Assembly (NCBI GenBank): GCA_965202895.1
Contig: OZ241901.1
Location: 4,340,001 to 4,404,000 of the forward strand
DNA length: 64,000 nt
Source: JAJDXW01 sp965202895
GTDB lineage: Bacteria; Pseudomonadota; Gammaproteobacteria; HK1
Reading direction: 5' to 3'
Part shown: one piece after another, positions 36,001 to 48,000 of the stretch
How positions within the stretch are numbered: the stretch's first letter is position 1
How the letters are laid out: each line of letters starts with the position of its first letter
Program-made: the position numbers and the translations under genes
The notes under the pieces: model-generated
The model's database searches: none
What the model was told of the DNA's origin: nothing
Seen by the model: the letters and a program-made list of their open reading frames with translations, nothing else

Positions 36001-39000
36001 GATGGTCACCGTCACCGCGCCGCTCGGACGGCTGGTGAGCGCCGCCTCGTAGGTCTCGGACGCCCCCTCCGCCACCCCGTCCCCGGTCAGCCCCGGCGCG
36101 CGCACCGACACCCCGGGCGCGTCGTCGTCGGTCACGCGCACCGTCACCGTACCGCTCGCGTCGCCGTAGCCGCCGCCGGCCGCGGTGTGCGTGACCGTCA
36201 CCGTCTCGCCCTCCGTGTCGGCGTCCGCCTCCGCGCGCACCGTCACCGTCCGCACCGTGCTCCAGTTCGAGGCGTTGAAGACCAGCGTGCGCTGGTCGCC
36301 GTTGGAGTCCCGGTCCGTGTCGACCGCCACCGCCACGTCGCCGCTCGTCACCGTCACCGTCACCGCCGCGCCCGGCTTCGTCGCCAGCGCCACCCCGTAC
36401 CGGCCGGTCCCGGCCACCGTGTGCTCCTCCGTCAGCGACAGCGACGCCGTGCTCAGCGACAGGGCCGGCGTATCGTCGTCCGTCACCGTCACCGCCACGG
36501 ACGGAAACAGGCCGCGCTGCGATACGATGTTGTAGTCGCCGGCATCGAGGCTGCGGAGGAGAATGGTGCTGTGGGAGAGCGACGCCGTATCGTCCGCGTC
36601 GTCGTCGTCGCTCCCGGCGCGGACCGCCACCGCCTGCGGCAGGCTCCAGTCGGCGGGGGTGAACGTCACCTCGCTCTGGTCGCCCGGGGCCGCGGCGTCG
36701 GTGTCCACCGTCACCTCCGGGTCGCTGCTCCGGACGGACAGGACGAGGGCGCCGAGCGGCTTCGCGGTCAGCCTCAGCGTGTAGCGCCCCGCCCCGCCGC
36801 CCTCCCGCACCGTCAGCGACGACGGCGACACGGCGACGTTCTTGCTGTCCTTGTCCCGCTCGACGACCGTCACCTCGCCGGCGGTGACGCCCGCCGCGCC
36901 GTAGTCGCCGCCCGTCACCGTGTGGATCAGCTCCCCCCCGGCGTCGGCGCTGTCCTCGTTCTCGTCGAAGCGCACCCGCACCCTCTTCGCCCCGTAGTCG
37001 GACGCCTTGAACGTCAGGGTGTTCTGGTCGCCGGCGGTGGCCGGATCCGTGTCCACCTTCACCGTATTCACGAATTGGATCGAGTTGGTGGGTTTCGGCC
37101 CGATCGTCACCACCACCGTCCCCACCGGCTCGGTGTCCAGCGCCACGGTGTAGACGCCGGGCGCGCCGGCCTCGGGTACGTTCCCGAGATGGGACGGGTT
37201 GAGGGTCACGCCGCGGAGGTCGCGGTCGTCGACGGTGAAGGTCAGGACCGCGTCGGCGGCCGCCGCGTAGTCGGCGCCGGCCGGGTCGTGGGTGAGCGTC
37301 ACCCGCTCGTCCGCCCCGTCGGCGTCCGCCGCCGCGGTCACCGTCACCGTCCGCGCCGTGCTCCAGTCGTCCGGGGTGAAGACCAGGGTGTCCTGGCGGC
37401 CGTCCGAGACCGGGTCCGTATCGACCGTCACGCTCGCGTCGTCGCTGGACACCGAGACGGTCACCGCGCCTCCGGGCCGCCAGGCGAGCGCCACCTCGTA
37501 GGTTCCGGACGCGGTCTCGGCCAGCCCGCCGCCGGTCAGCCCCGGCGCGCTCACCGCCACCGCCGGGGTGTCGTCGTCGTCCACGTTCACGGTCACCGCG
37601 CCGGTCACGCCGCCGTAGCCGCCGCCGCTCGCCGCGTGCGTGACCGTCACCGTCTCGTCCGCCACGTCGTCGTCCGCGAGGGCGCGCACCGTCACCGTCT
37701 GCCCCGTGCTCCAGTCGTCCGGGGTGAAGGCCAGCCGGCCCTGGACGCCGGGGGTGAACCGGTCCGTGTCCGCCGCTACCTTCGCGCCGTCGCCGCTCGA
37801 GATCCTGACCGACACGGGGCCGACCGGCTTCGTGGCGAGCGCCACCGTCCAGGCGGCGGCGCCCGGGGCCTCCTCGGTCAGCGACAGGGAGCGGCGGCTG
37901 AACACCAGGGCGGGAGGATCGTCGTCCGCGACCGACACCGATACGCTCGGGCGGGCGGCGGCGGCCAGCGACGCATAGTCGCGGTCGGTGCTGGTGACGG
38001 TGTGGGTGAGGATCGCCGTCTCGTCCCCGGCGCCGTCGTCGTCCGCCGCGCGCACCGCCACCCGGCGCGCCACGTTCCAGTTCTCCCGGGTGAAGGTCAC
38101 CCGGTCCTGATCCCCGGAGGCCCGGTCGTCGGCGTCCACCTCCACGTCCGGATGGTCGCTCCGGACCCGCACCGCCACGTCGGAGCCCGGCTCGGTGGCG
38201 AGCCGGAGCGAATACCCTCCCGATCCGTTCTCGTCCACCGCCAACCGCCCCGGCGACACCGTGAGGCCCGGCGCGTCGTCGTCGTCCACGGTCACCGTCA
38301 CCGCGCCGGCGGCGACGCCGGCCGGGCCGTAGTCCCCGCCCGCCACCGCATGGGTCAGCACCGCCCGCTCGTCCGCGTCGTCGTCGTCCGCCGCCGCGCG
38401 CACCGTCACCGTCTGCGCCGTATCCCAGTCCGCGGACGTGAAGGACAGCTCGTTCTGGTCCCCGGCCTCGTCCCCGTCCGCGTCCACCGAGACCCCGCCG
38501 CCCGCGCCTCCCACCGTCACCGTCACCGTCCCCACCGGCGCGGTGTCCAGCACCACCGTGTACGCGGCGCTCGCCTCCTCGTTCACCGACAGCGCCGACG
38601 CGCCCAGGGTCACCCCCCGCTCGTCGCCGTCGCGGACCGTGAACGACACCGGCGCGGAGGGCGCCGCCTCGTAGTCCGTCCCCGACGGGTCGTGGGTGAG
38701 GGTGACGGCCTCGTCCGCCCCGTCGTCGTCCGTCGCCGCGCGCACCGTCACCGTCTGCGCCGTGCTCCAGTTCGAGCCGTTGAAGACCAGCGTGTTCTGG
38801 TCGCCGGGCGAGTTCGAGTCCGTATCGACCGCCACGACCGCGCCGCCGCCGGTGACGGTCACCGTCACCGCGCCGCCCGGACGGTTGGCGAGCGCCGCCT
38901 CGTAGGTCTCCGACGCCCCCTCCGCGATCCCGTCCCCGGTCAGCCCCGGCGCGCGCACCGACACCCCCGGGCCGTCGTTGTCGGTCACGTTCACCGTCAC

Positions 39001-42000
39001 CGTGCCGCCGGCGTCCGCGTAGCCGCCGCCGGCCGCGGTGTGCGTGACCGTCACCGTCTCGCCCTCCGTGTCGATGTCCGACTCCGCGCGCACCGTCACC
39101 GTCTGCGCCGTGCTCCAGTTCGTGCCGTCGAAGACCAGCGTGCTCTGGTCGCCGTTGGAGTTGCCGTCCGTATCGACCGCCACCGCCGCGTCGCCGCTCG
39201 ACACCGTCACCGTCACCGCCGCCCCCGGCAGCGTCGCCAGCGCCACCTCGTACCGGCCGGTTCCGGCCACCGCATGCTCCTCCGTCAGCGACAGCGACGC
39301 CGTGCTCAGCGACAGGGCCGGCGTATCGTCGTCCGTCACCGTCACCGCCACCCCGTCGATGGCGAGCGCGGGGGCGTAGGGCGCGGCGCCGGCGGTGACC
39401 GCGTGGCCCAGGGTCACGCTCTCGTCCGCGCCGTCGTCGTCCTGCGCCGCGCGCACCGTCACCGTCCGCGCCGTCTTCCAGTCCGAGCCCGTGAAGACGA
39501 GCGTGTCCTGGCCGCCCGGCGTATCCCCGTCCGTGTCCACCGCCACGCTCGCGCCGCCGCCGCTCACCGTCACCGTCGTCGCGGCGGGCGGCGCGCTGTC
39601 CAGGACCAGCGTGTAGGTCTTCGCGTTGTCCGGATGCCCGGCCCTCTCGGCGAGCGCGAGGGTGGCCGCGCCCACGGTGACCCCGGGGGCCGGGGCCACC
39701 GCCAGCGCGTTCGACGCGACGTCGCCGCCGCCGGAGTGGCCCGCGGCCTTCACCTTCACCGCCAGGGTCCGGGGGGTGTCGAAGTCGCCGTCGAAGGCGA
39801 GGGTCAGCGTGGCCGTGTCGGCGCCGGCGGCGCCCGCGACGCTGGAGATCGACAGCCCGGAGATCGCCGGCGTGCCGGTCACGAGCTCGAAGCGGCCGGC
39901 GCCCGCGCCCGCGAAGGTCGTGCCCGCCAGGGTCACGGCGAGGGTGGCCCCGTCCAGGCCGGCCTCGGTCAGCGGCGAGGGGTCGGGCGCGGCGACGACC
40001 GGGGTGGCCGCCACGGTGACGGGGAACGACGTGGTGGCGCGGTCGCCGGCGGAGGCGTCGGAGTCCGCGTCCCTCGCGGTGATGGTGACCGTGCTGCTGC
40101 CGAGCGTCGACGGCGTGCCGCAGATCCGCCGCGGCTCGGCGCCGGGGCAGTCGCCGCCGCCGTCGGCGTCGAAGACGAGGCCCGGGGGCAGCCCGGACGC
40201 GGTATAGGCGAGGGGGCCGTTGCCGCCGCTCGCCGCGGGGACCTGGAACCCGGCGATGGCGGCGCCTCTCAGGAAGGTCCGGCCGGCCGGCGCCGCGGCG
40301 AAGGACGGCGCGGTGTTCCCGCCGAGGGCGTGCACGGTCACCGACGACACGCCGAGGACCACGTCCCGCGTGCCGCCGCCGGCGGTGGCGATGGTCGCCG
40401 AGTCGAGCCTCAGCGTATACGTCGCCGCCACGTCGACGTTGACGACGGTCCCGGAGACGGTCTTCACGCTCGACTCGATGCGCGTCGTTCCCGGCAGGCT
40501 CAGGCCGCGGCAGTGCGGAACCCCCTCGTTGGGGTCGAGGAGTAGACGGGAGGCGCGGAAGTCCACGCGGCACGCCACCGCCCCCTGCGCCCGGTGGATG
40601 GGGGACGACGACAGGGGATCCACGGCCGTGACGTGGGCCCGCATCCTGTCGCCGAAGGCGCCGGACAACTGCAGGCCGGGCCAGACCGTATCGCGGTCGC
40701 CCTCCCGGTACGTGTTCCCGGATCCGCGGAGCAGGCCGGTCACCGACAGCGAGACCGTCACCGGCGCCAGCTTGGGCACGCCGAAGGCTTCGGCGGAGGG
40801 CGGGCTGTCCACGCCCCCGGTCCGGGTGGCGATCACCCGCACCGCGTACCGCGTTCCGGCGTCGAGGTCCGCGATGGTGTGGCTCGTGGCGGGTGCGCCG
40901 CCGGCGACGGCGGGGGCGACGAGGGCCTGCCGGGCGGCGGCGTACCCCTGCGTCCCCGACTTCCACTGCACCTTGTAGCCGCTCGCATTCGCCGCCCGGT
41001 CCCAGGACACCGCCAGCGAGTCCACGGCCGCGGCCGCCGCGACGCCGGCCGGGGTGGCCGCGGGCGGCAGCTTCGGCGTCCCGGCCGCCTCCGCGGAGGG
41101 CGGCCCGTCGACGCCGCCGGCGCCGACGGCGATCACCCGCACCGCGTACCGGCGGCCGACCACCAAATGGGGGATGGTGTGCGCGTGCCCGGCGGTGACG
41201 GTGGCCTGCCGGGCGGCGGCGCCGTAGCTCTCCGTCCCCGACCTCCACTGCACCTTGTAGCCGCTCGCGGCGGCCACCGGGATCCAGGCCACGTCGAGGG
41301 CGCCCGCCCCGGGGGTGACGGTGACGGTGGTCGCCTGCCCGGCCGGGACCCCGCCCGGCGTGCCCGCCGCGGCCAGCGACGGCGCGCCGTCGTCCTGCCC
41401 GGCGACGGTGGCGATCACCCGCACCGTGTGGCGCACGCCGGCGGCGAGGCCCGTGATGGTGTGGCTCGTGGCGGGTGCGTCGCCGGGGGCGGCGGGGGCG
41501 ACGACGGCCTGCCGGGCGACGGCGTACTCCTGCGCCCCCGACTTCCACTGCACCTTGTAGCCGTCCGCCCCGCCCGGGGGCGCGGTCCAGGCCGCGGCGA
41601 GGCGGGCCACGCCCGGCGTCACGGTCAGGCCGGTGGACATGCCGGTGTCGTCGTCGGCGACCGTGACCGACACCGTTCCCCGGAGGCCGGCGTAGAGGGG
41701 GTCCGCGCTGCCCGTGCGGACGATGACGGCGGCCGTGCGCCGGTTGGCGGCGTTGTCCGCGTCGTCGTCCACCCCGGCCACCGTCACCGTCTGCGGCGTC
41801 TCCCAATCGGACGCCGCGAAGGTGAGGGTGTCCTGGCGTCCCGTCGCGCCGCCGTCGGTGTCCACCACCGCCGCCAGCGTGTCGGCGCTCGCGACGGTCA
41901 CGGTGACGGCGTTCGCGGGCCGGGTGTGCAGCTCCACGGTGAAGGCGCCCTGCCCGCCGGCCTCGGCCACCGTCACGCCCGCCGGCCAGGCGGTCAGGCC

Positions 42001-45000
42001 CGGCGAGCGGTCGCTGGCGCGGATGGTGAAGCCCGCCGGCGCGCCCAGCGCGATGCGCGCGTCCCCCGGGCCGCAGGCGGTCACCGTCACGCCGGTCACG
42101 ATGCAGGCGTCGGCGATGCGCACGCGGAAGCGCTCCGCCCGCTCGGCGGCGTTGTCGTCATAGGTGGCGATCCGCACCCCGGTCCCGGCGCCGCCGGGCG
42201 CCGCCGCGCTCCCGGAGGGAAGGGCCGACGCCGCCACCGCGCCGTCGCTGAAGTCGGCCGCCGCGCCGCCCTCGCCGACCGCCTCCACCGCCCAGTGGAC
42301 GACGAAGCGCGTGCCCGCCGCCGGCGGGGACACGCCCAGGGTGGCGGTGACCCCGCCGCCCTCGGCGAGCGGCGCCGACGGCAGCGAGACGGTGGCCTTG
42401 TGCGCGGAGACGCCGAGGGTGAAACGCAGCGTATCGGTGTCGGCGTCGGCGTCGGTGGCGGTCAGGGTGTAGGTCGCCGGCGCCTTCGCGACGGTGGGCG
42501 TGCCGGTGATCCGGCGCGTCGCCCCGTCGAACACCAGCCCGACGGGAAGCGCCGGCGCGGCCCCCAGGGTATAGGTGAGCGGGGCGTTGCCGCCGGAGGC
42601 CGCCGGAAGCAGCAGGTCCACCGCCTCCCCGGTCGGCTGGATCGGCGGGGAGAACGCGGCGCCGCCGAACTCCGGCACCGAATCCGCGCTCACGGTGATG
42701 GTCACCGTGTCCGTGGAGGAGGCGCCGTGGAAATCGGTCACGACGAGGGAGAACGCCAGGGCTTCGTCCCGGGTCAGCCCGGTGGGCGCGGTGAAGGTCG
42801 GCTGCGCCGCCGCGGCGTCGCTCAGCGCCACCGTCCGCCCCCCGGTCTGGCTCCAGAGCCAGGTGAGGGCGAGGCCCTCGGGGTCGGCGCTGCCGCTGCC
42901 GTCGAGGGTGACCAGCGCCCCCTGGTTCACGGTGTCGTCCTCGCCGGCCTCGGCGGTGGGCGCGGTGTTGGGCCGCGTCACCGTGACGACGTAGTCCCTC
43001 GTCGTCCCGTCCTCCGCGGTGACCGTCACGGTGGCGGCGGTGGGGCCGACGCCGAGGTCGAACTGGTGGCCGTCGGCGCCGGAGTCGGCGTCGTCGGGCG
43101 AGAACTCCAGGGAGGCGCCGCCGTGGGCGGCCGTCGCGGCCAGGGTCGCCCGCGTCACGGTGTTGGCGACGTCCGCGGTATAGGAGGTGGTGCCGGGGGC
43201 GAAGGTCTCGTTCAGCGCCACGCCGCTCCCGCCGGCGCTGAGGGACAGGGCGCTCAGGCTCGAGTCGCCGGAACGCTGCCGCGTCACCGTCACCGTATAC
43301 GCCTTGGTCGTCGTGCCGTCGTGGGCGGTGACGGTGACGGTGACGACCGTCCGGCCGAGGCCGAGGCTCACCCGGTTGCCGGTGACCGGGGTGCCGGCGG
43401 TGACGGCGGCGGCGGCCAGGGAATGGGAGGTGGCGGGCGACAGCGTGAGGCTGGTGACGTCGCGTCCCACGTTCACGGTGTAGCTGGTGTCGGCGGCCTT
43501 GAAGGCCGGGACGAGCGTGCCTTCGGAGAGCTCGAGGGCGCTCAGGTCCGCATCCGCGGACCTGGCCCGGGTCACGGCGACGGTGTAGGTCTTCGTCGTC
43601 ACCGTGTCGGAGGCCGTCACCGCCACGGACACGGTGTTGGCCCCGTAGTCGAGGGAGACGGCGCCGCTGGCCATGCCGCTCGTCACCGCGCTGCCGTTGA
43701 CCCGGATCGTCGCGCCGGCCCGGGCCGCGGTGGGGGTCACCGTCAGCGAGGCGGCGTCCGCGCCGACGGCGGCGGTGTAGCCCGTGATCGCGCTGGAGAA
43801 GGTCCTGTTCAGCGTGACCGCGGTGGCGCCGGCGGCGATGGCGAGGGCGCTCAGGTCGGCGGCCACCGAGCACTGCGGCAGGTTGTAGCTGCGCCCCCGG
43901 GAGTCGGTCTGCGGATTGACGGTGGACCCGGAGGGCAGGGCCGGGATGCAGCCGGTCAGCCGGTTGCCCGAGAGGTCGATCGAGGTCCTGGCGGGGAGCT
44001 GGGTCAGCTCGGCGGGGATGCTCCCCGTCAGCAGGTTGCCGCGCAGGTTCAGGATCAGCAGGCTGCGGAGGTCGCCGAGCTCGGCGGGGATCGGCCCGGT
44101 GAGCCGGTTGGCGCCCAGGTGGAGCCTCTCGAGCCCCGAGAGCCGGCCCAGCCCCGCGGGCACCACCCCGTCCAGCTTCTGCACCCCGAACCGGGAGCCG
44201 TCCAGGTTGATGGACCACACCCGGTTCTGAAGCATCGAGACGCCGGACCAGCCCGAGATCGCCCGGCCCCCGGACCAGTCGTCGGGCCCGACGGAGATCC
44301 GCCTCGTCCCGCGCAGCGCGTCCTTGAGCGCGAGCAGCGCGGTGCAGTCCGCGACCAGGCCGGTGTTGGTCGCCGGGTTCGGCACCGCCGTGCCGTTGCG
44401 GCACTGCGTCGGCGTCCCCGTCACCGTGGCCGCGGCGCCGGTCCCCGCCAGGCTCCCCGCCCGCAATGCCGCGGTATAGGTCCTGCCGTTGACCAGGCCG
44501 GTCAGGGTATGGGACGTGGTGGCGGCGTTGGCGCCGGCGATCGGCGTCCAGCTCGCGCCGCCGTCCGTGCTCGTCTCGTAGCCGGTGACGCTGTCGTCGG
44601 TGGTGCGCGTCCAGCTCAGCGCCAGCTCGGCGTCGGCGCCCTGCGCCGTCAGCCCGGCGGGCGCCCCCGGGGTCAGCGACGCCGTGGCCGATGCCGCCCG
44701 GCCCTTCACCGCGCCCTGCGCGCCCTGCACCGCCCGCAGCTCCACCGTATAGACGCCGCCCAGGGTCAGGCCGGCCCGGATGGTGTGGGCGATGGTCGCG
44801 CCGCTGCTGCCCGGGACCCGCGTCCAGTCGGGGCTCCAGGAGGCGGCGCCCCGCTTCATGCGGTACTCGTAGGCCAGCACGCCGCCGGTCGCCGCGTTCC
44901 AGGTCAGGGCGACGGCGCGCGCCGCGTTGTCGGGGGCGGCGGCCAAGCCCGACGGCGCGGGCAGGCGCGGCGTCGCGTTGGCCGACGCCGCCGCGCCCCG

Positions 45001-48000
45001 CACGCCGCCCCGCACCGCCCGCACCCGCACCGCGTAGGCGCGGCCGTTCACCAGGCCGGTCAGCGTGTGCGCCGCCGTGGCCGCGCCGCTGCCCGCGACC
45101 GCCGCCCACGACGTCCCCGCGTCGGTGCTCACCTCGTAGCCGGTCAGGGTGGCGTCGCCCGGGTCGGTCCAGGCGAGCGCGATGCTCCGGTCCCCTGCCG
45201 TCGCCGACAGGGACCGGGGCGCCGGGACCGTCGGCGTCGCCGCGGCCCGGTTCGACGGCTCGCTCGTGGTGATGCGCTCCGCGCGCACCTCGAAGGTGTA
45301 GGTGAGGCCGTTCGCCAGGCCCGTCGCCGTCCAGGTGACGTTGGTGGCGGCGGCGCTTGTGGTGGCCTCGGCCCAGTCCGTCCAGGACGTCCCCGCGTCG
45401 GTGCTCCGCCGGTAGGTGTAGCGAATGCTGCGGCCGGAGACATGGTCCTCCGGCGCGTTCCACCGCAGGGTCGCGCTCCGGTCGCCGGCGGTCGCGGCCA
45501 GGCTCCGGGGCGCCGCGATGCAGACCGGCAGCGGGGCGGTCCGCGATGATCCGCCCGCGAGCAGACGCTGGGGATTGATGGTCGAGGCGCGGCCGCGGAG
45601 CACGTACGGGATGCAGCCGGTGAACTGGTTGCGGCGCAGATCCAGACTCCTGCCGGACGCGGCGAAGCCGATCAGTCCCATCGGGACGGCGCCGGTCAGA
45701 TCGTTGTCCGACAGGTTCAGGGTGCGGAGGCTCGTCAGGCCCGTCAGGCCGGAGGGGATCCCGCCGGTCAGGTCGTTGCCCGACAGGTCCAGCACGGCGA
45801 GGCTCGTCAGGCTCGACAGTTCGGAGGGGATCGCGCCGGTCAGGTCGTTGTGCGACAGGTCCAGCCCGGTGAGCCGCGTCAGGCTCGACAGGCCGGAGGG
45901 GACCTCGCCCGTCAGATCGTTCTCCGACAGGTCCAGCCCGGTGAGCCGGGTCAGGCCGGCGAGCTCGGCCGGGACCGCGCCGGCGAGGCCGTTGTTGCGC
46001 AGGGTGAGGTTCGTCAGGCCCGTCAGGCGGCCCAGCTCGGCCGGGACGCCGCCCGAGAACTGGTGGCCGACCAGGGAGAGCGTGGTGAGGCCGTCGAGGC
46101 CGGCCAGCCGGGCGGGAATGCGGCCCTTCAGGCGGGTGTCGGTCACGAGCCTGCCGGCGGCGCCGGTGATCGAGAGGCCGGTCACCCGCCCGCCGCTCAC
46201 CTCCACCCCCCGCCAGCTCCCGATGGCGGTCGAGCCGCCCCAGTTCAGGGAGGCCGTGCCGCGCAGCTCGTCCTTGGCCAGCAGCAGCAGCTCGCAGTCG
46301 TCGACGAGGGAGGCGTTGGCCGACGGGTTGCGGACCGCGCCGCCGGTGCCGCACGCGGAGAGGGGCCTGGCCTGGGTTCTGGCGCCTCGACTCGTCCCGC
46401 CCGGGCCCAGGGTGCGGATCCGGAAGTAGTAGAGCACCCCGTTGGTGAGCCCGGTGACGACGTGCGAAGTGGTCGCACCGTCGCCGGGGACCCGCGCCCA
46501 GGTCGAGCCGTCGTCCGTGCTCACCTCGTAGCCGATGGCGTTGCGGCGCACCTGCGACCAGGTGAGGGTGGCCCGTTCGTATCCGGCGACGGCGCTGACA
46601 CTCCCCGGGGCGGAGGGAAGGGCGCCCGACCCGTCGAGGGGCCGGGCGGCGCCCGCGCTGGCCGCCGCGCCGACGCCGATCTCGTTGACCGCCCGCAGAC
46701 GGAAGTCGTAGCGCTCGCCGTTGACGAGCCCGGTGACGGTGTGCGAAACGGTGGCCGCGCCGCTGCCGGGGATCCGCGCCCAGGTCGAGCCGCCGTCGGT
46801 GCTGACCTCGTAGCGGGTGATGCTGGCGTCCGGGCCGGGCGGGGAGGCGATGCGCGGCGTGAGCCAGGTCAGCGTGGCCTGCGCGTTGCCGGCCACCGCC
46901 GAGAGGCCGGCGGGCGCGCCGGGAGCGGCCGTCGCCGCCGCCGCCCGCGTCACCCTGATGTTGTAGATGCGGAATCGGAGGCCGCTCGCCGCCGACACCT
47001 GCAGGCGGATCGGATTGACGCCCACCGACAGGCCGACCGCGTGGCCCGCGCCGCCGGCCACCGGGGTGAGGGCGCTGGCGCCTGCGGCGATCCGCAGGGT
47101 GGCGCCGGCGGCCGCCGCGGTCGGCGTCACCGTCAGGCTGGACACGCTGTTGCCGACGCTGGCCGTGTAGCCGATGGTGGCGGCGGCGAACGGGGGATGC
47201 AGCGTGCCGGCGGAGATCTCCAGGGAGCGGAGGTCCGGCAGGGTCGAGCACTGCGGCAGGTTGTAGCTGTGCCCCCGGGAGTCGGTCTGCGGATTGACGG
47301 TGGACCCGGCGGGCAGGGCCGGGATGCAGCCGGTCAGCCGGTTGCCCGAGAGGTTGATCGAGGTCCTGGCGGGGAGCTGGTTCAGCTCGGCGGGGATGCT
47401 CCCCGTCAGCAGGTTGCCGCGCAGGTGCAGGATCAGCAGGTTGCCGAGGTTGCCGAGCTCGGCGGGGATCGTCCCGGTGAGCCGGTTGGCGTCCAGGTTG
47501 AGCCTCCAGAGCTCCGAGAGCCGGCCCAGCCCCGCGGGCACCACCCCGTCCAGCTTCTGCACTCCGAACCGGGAGCCGGCCAGGTTGATGGACGACACCC
47601 GGTTCCTGAGCAAACCGACGCCGGACCAGCCCGAGATCGCCCGGTCCCCGGCCCAGTCGTCGGGCCCGACGGAGATCCGCCTCGTCCCGCGCAGCGCGTC
47701 CTTGAGCGCGAGCAGCGCGGTGCAGTCCGCGACCAGGCCGGTATTCGTCGTCGGGCTCGGCACCGCCGTGCCGTTGCGGCACTGCGTCGGCGTCCCCGTC
47801 GCCGTCGCCGCCGCGCCGGATCCCGTCCTGCTCCACGCCCGCACCCCCACCGTATAGGCCCTGCCGTTGACCAGGCCGGTCAGGGTATGGGACGTGGTGG
47901 CGGCGGTGGCGGCGGCAATCCGCACCCAGGTCGCGCCGCCGTCCGCGCTCGCCTCGTAGCCGGTGACGCTGTCGTCGGTGGTGCGCGTCCAGCTCAGCGC

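Noticed and set aside
29131..40545. Plus-strand open frame of 3,804 residues, very rich in Arg/His
   Set aside because: It is antisense to the giant gene. Low-complexity RHRR/RRHR composition is what a GC-rich Val-Thr-Ala repeat gives in an opposite frame. No start signal or domain is recognisable.
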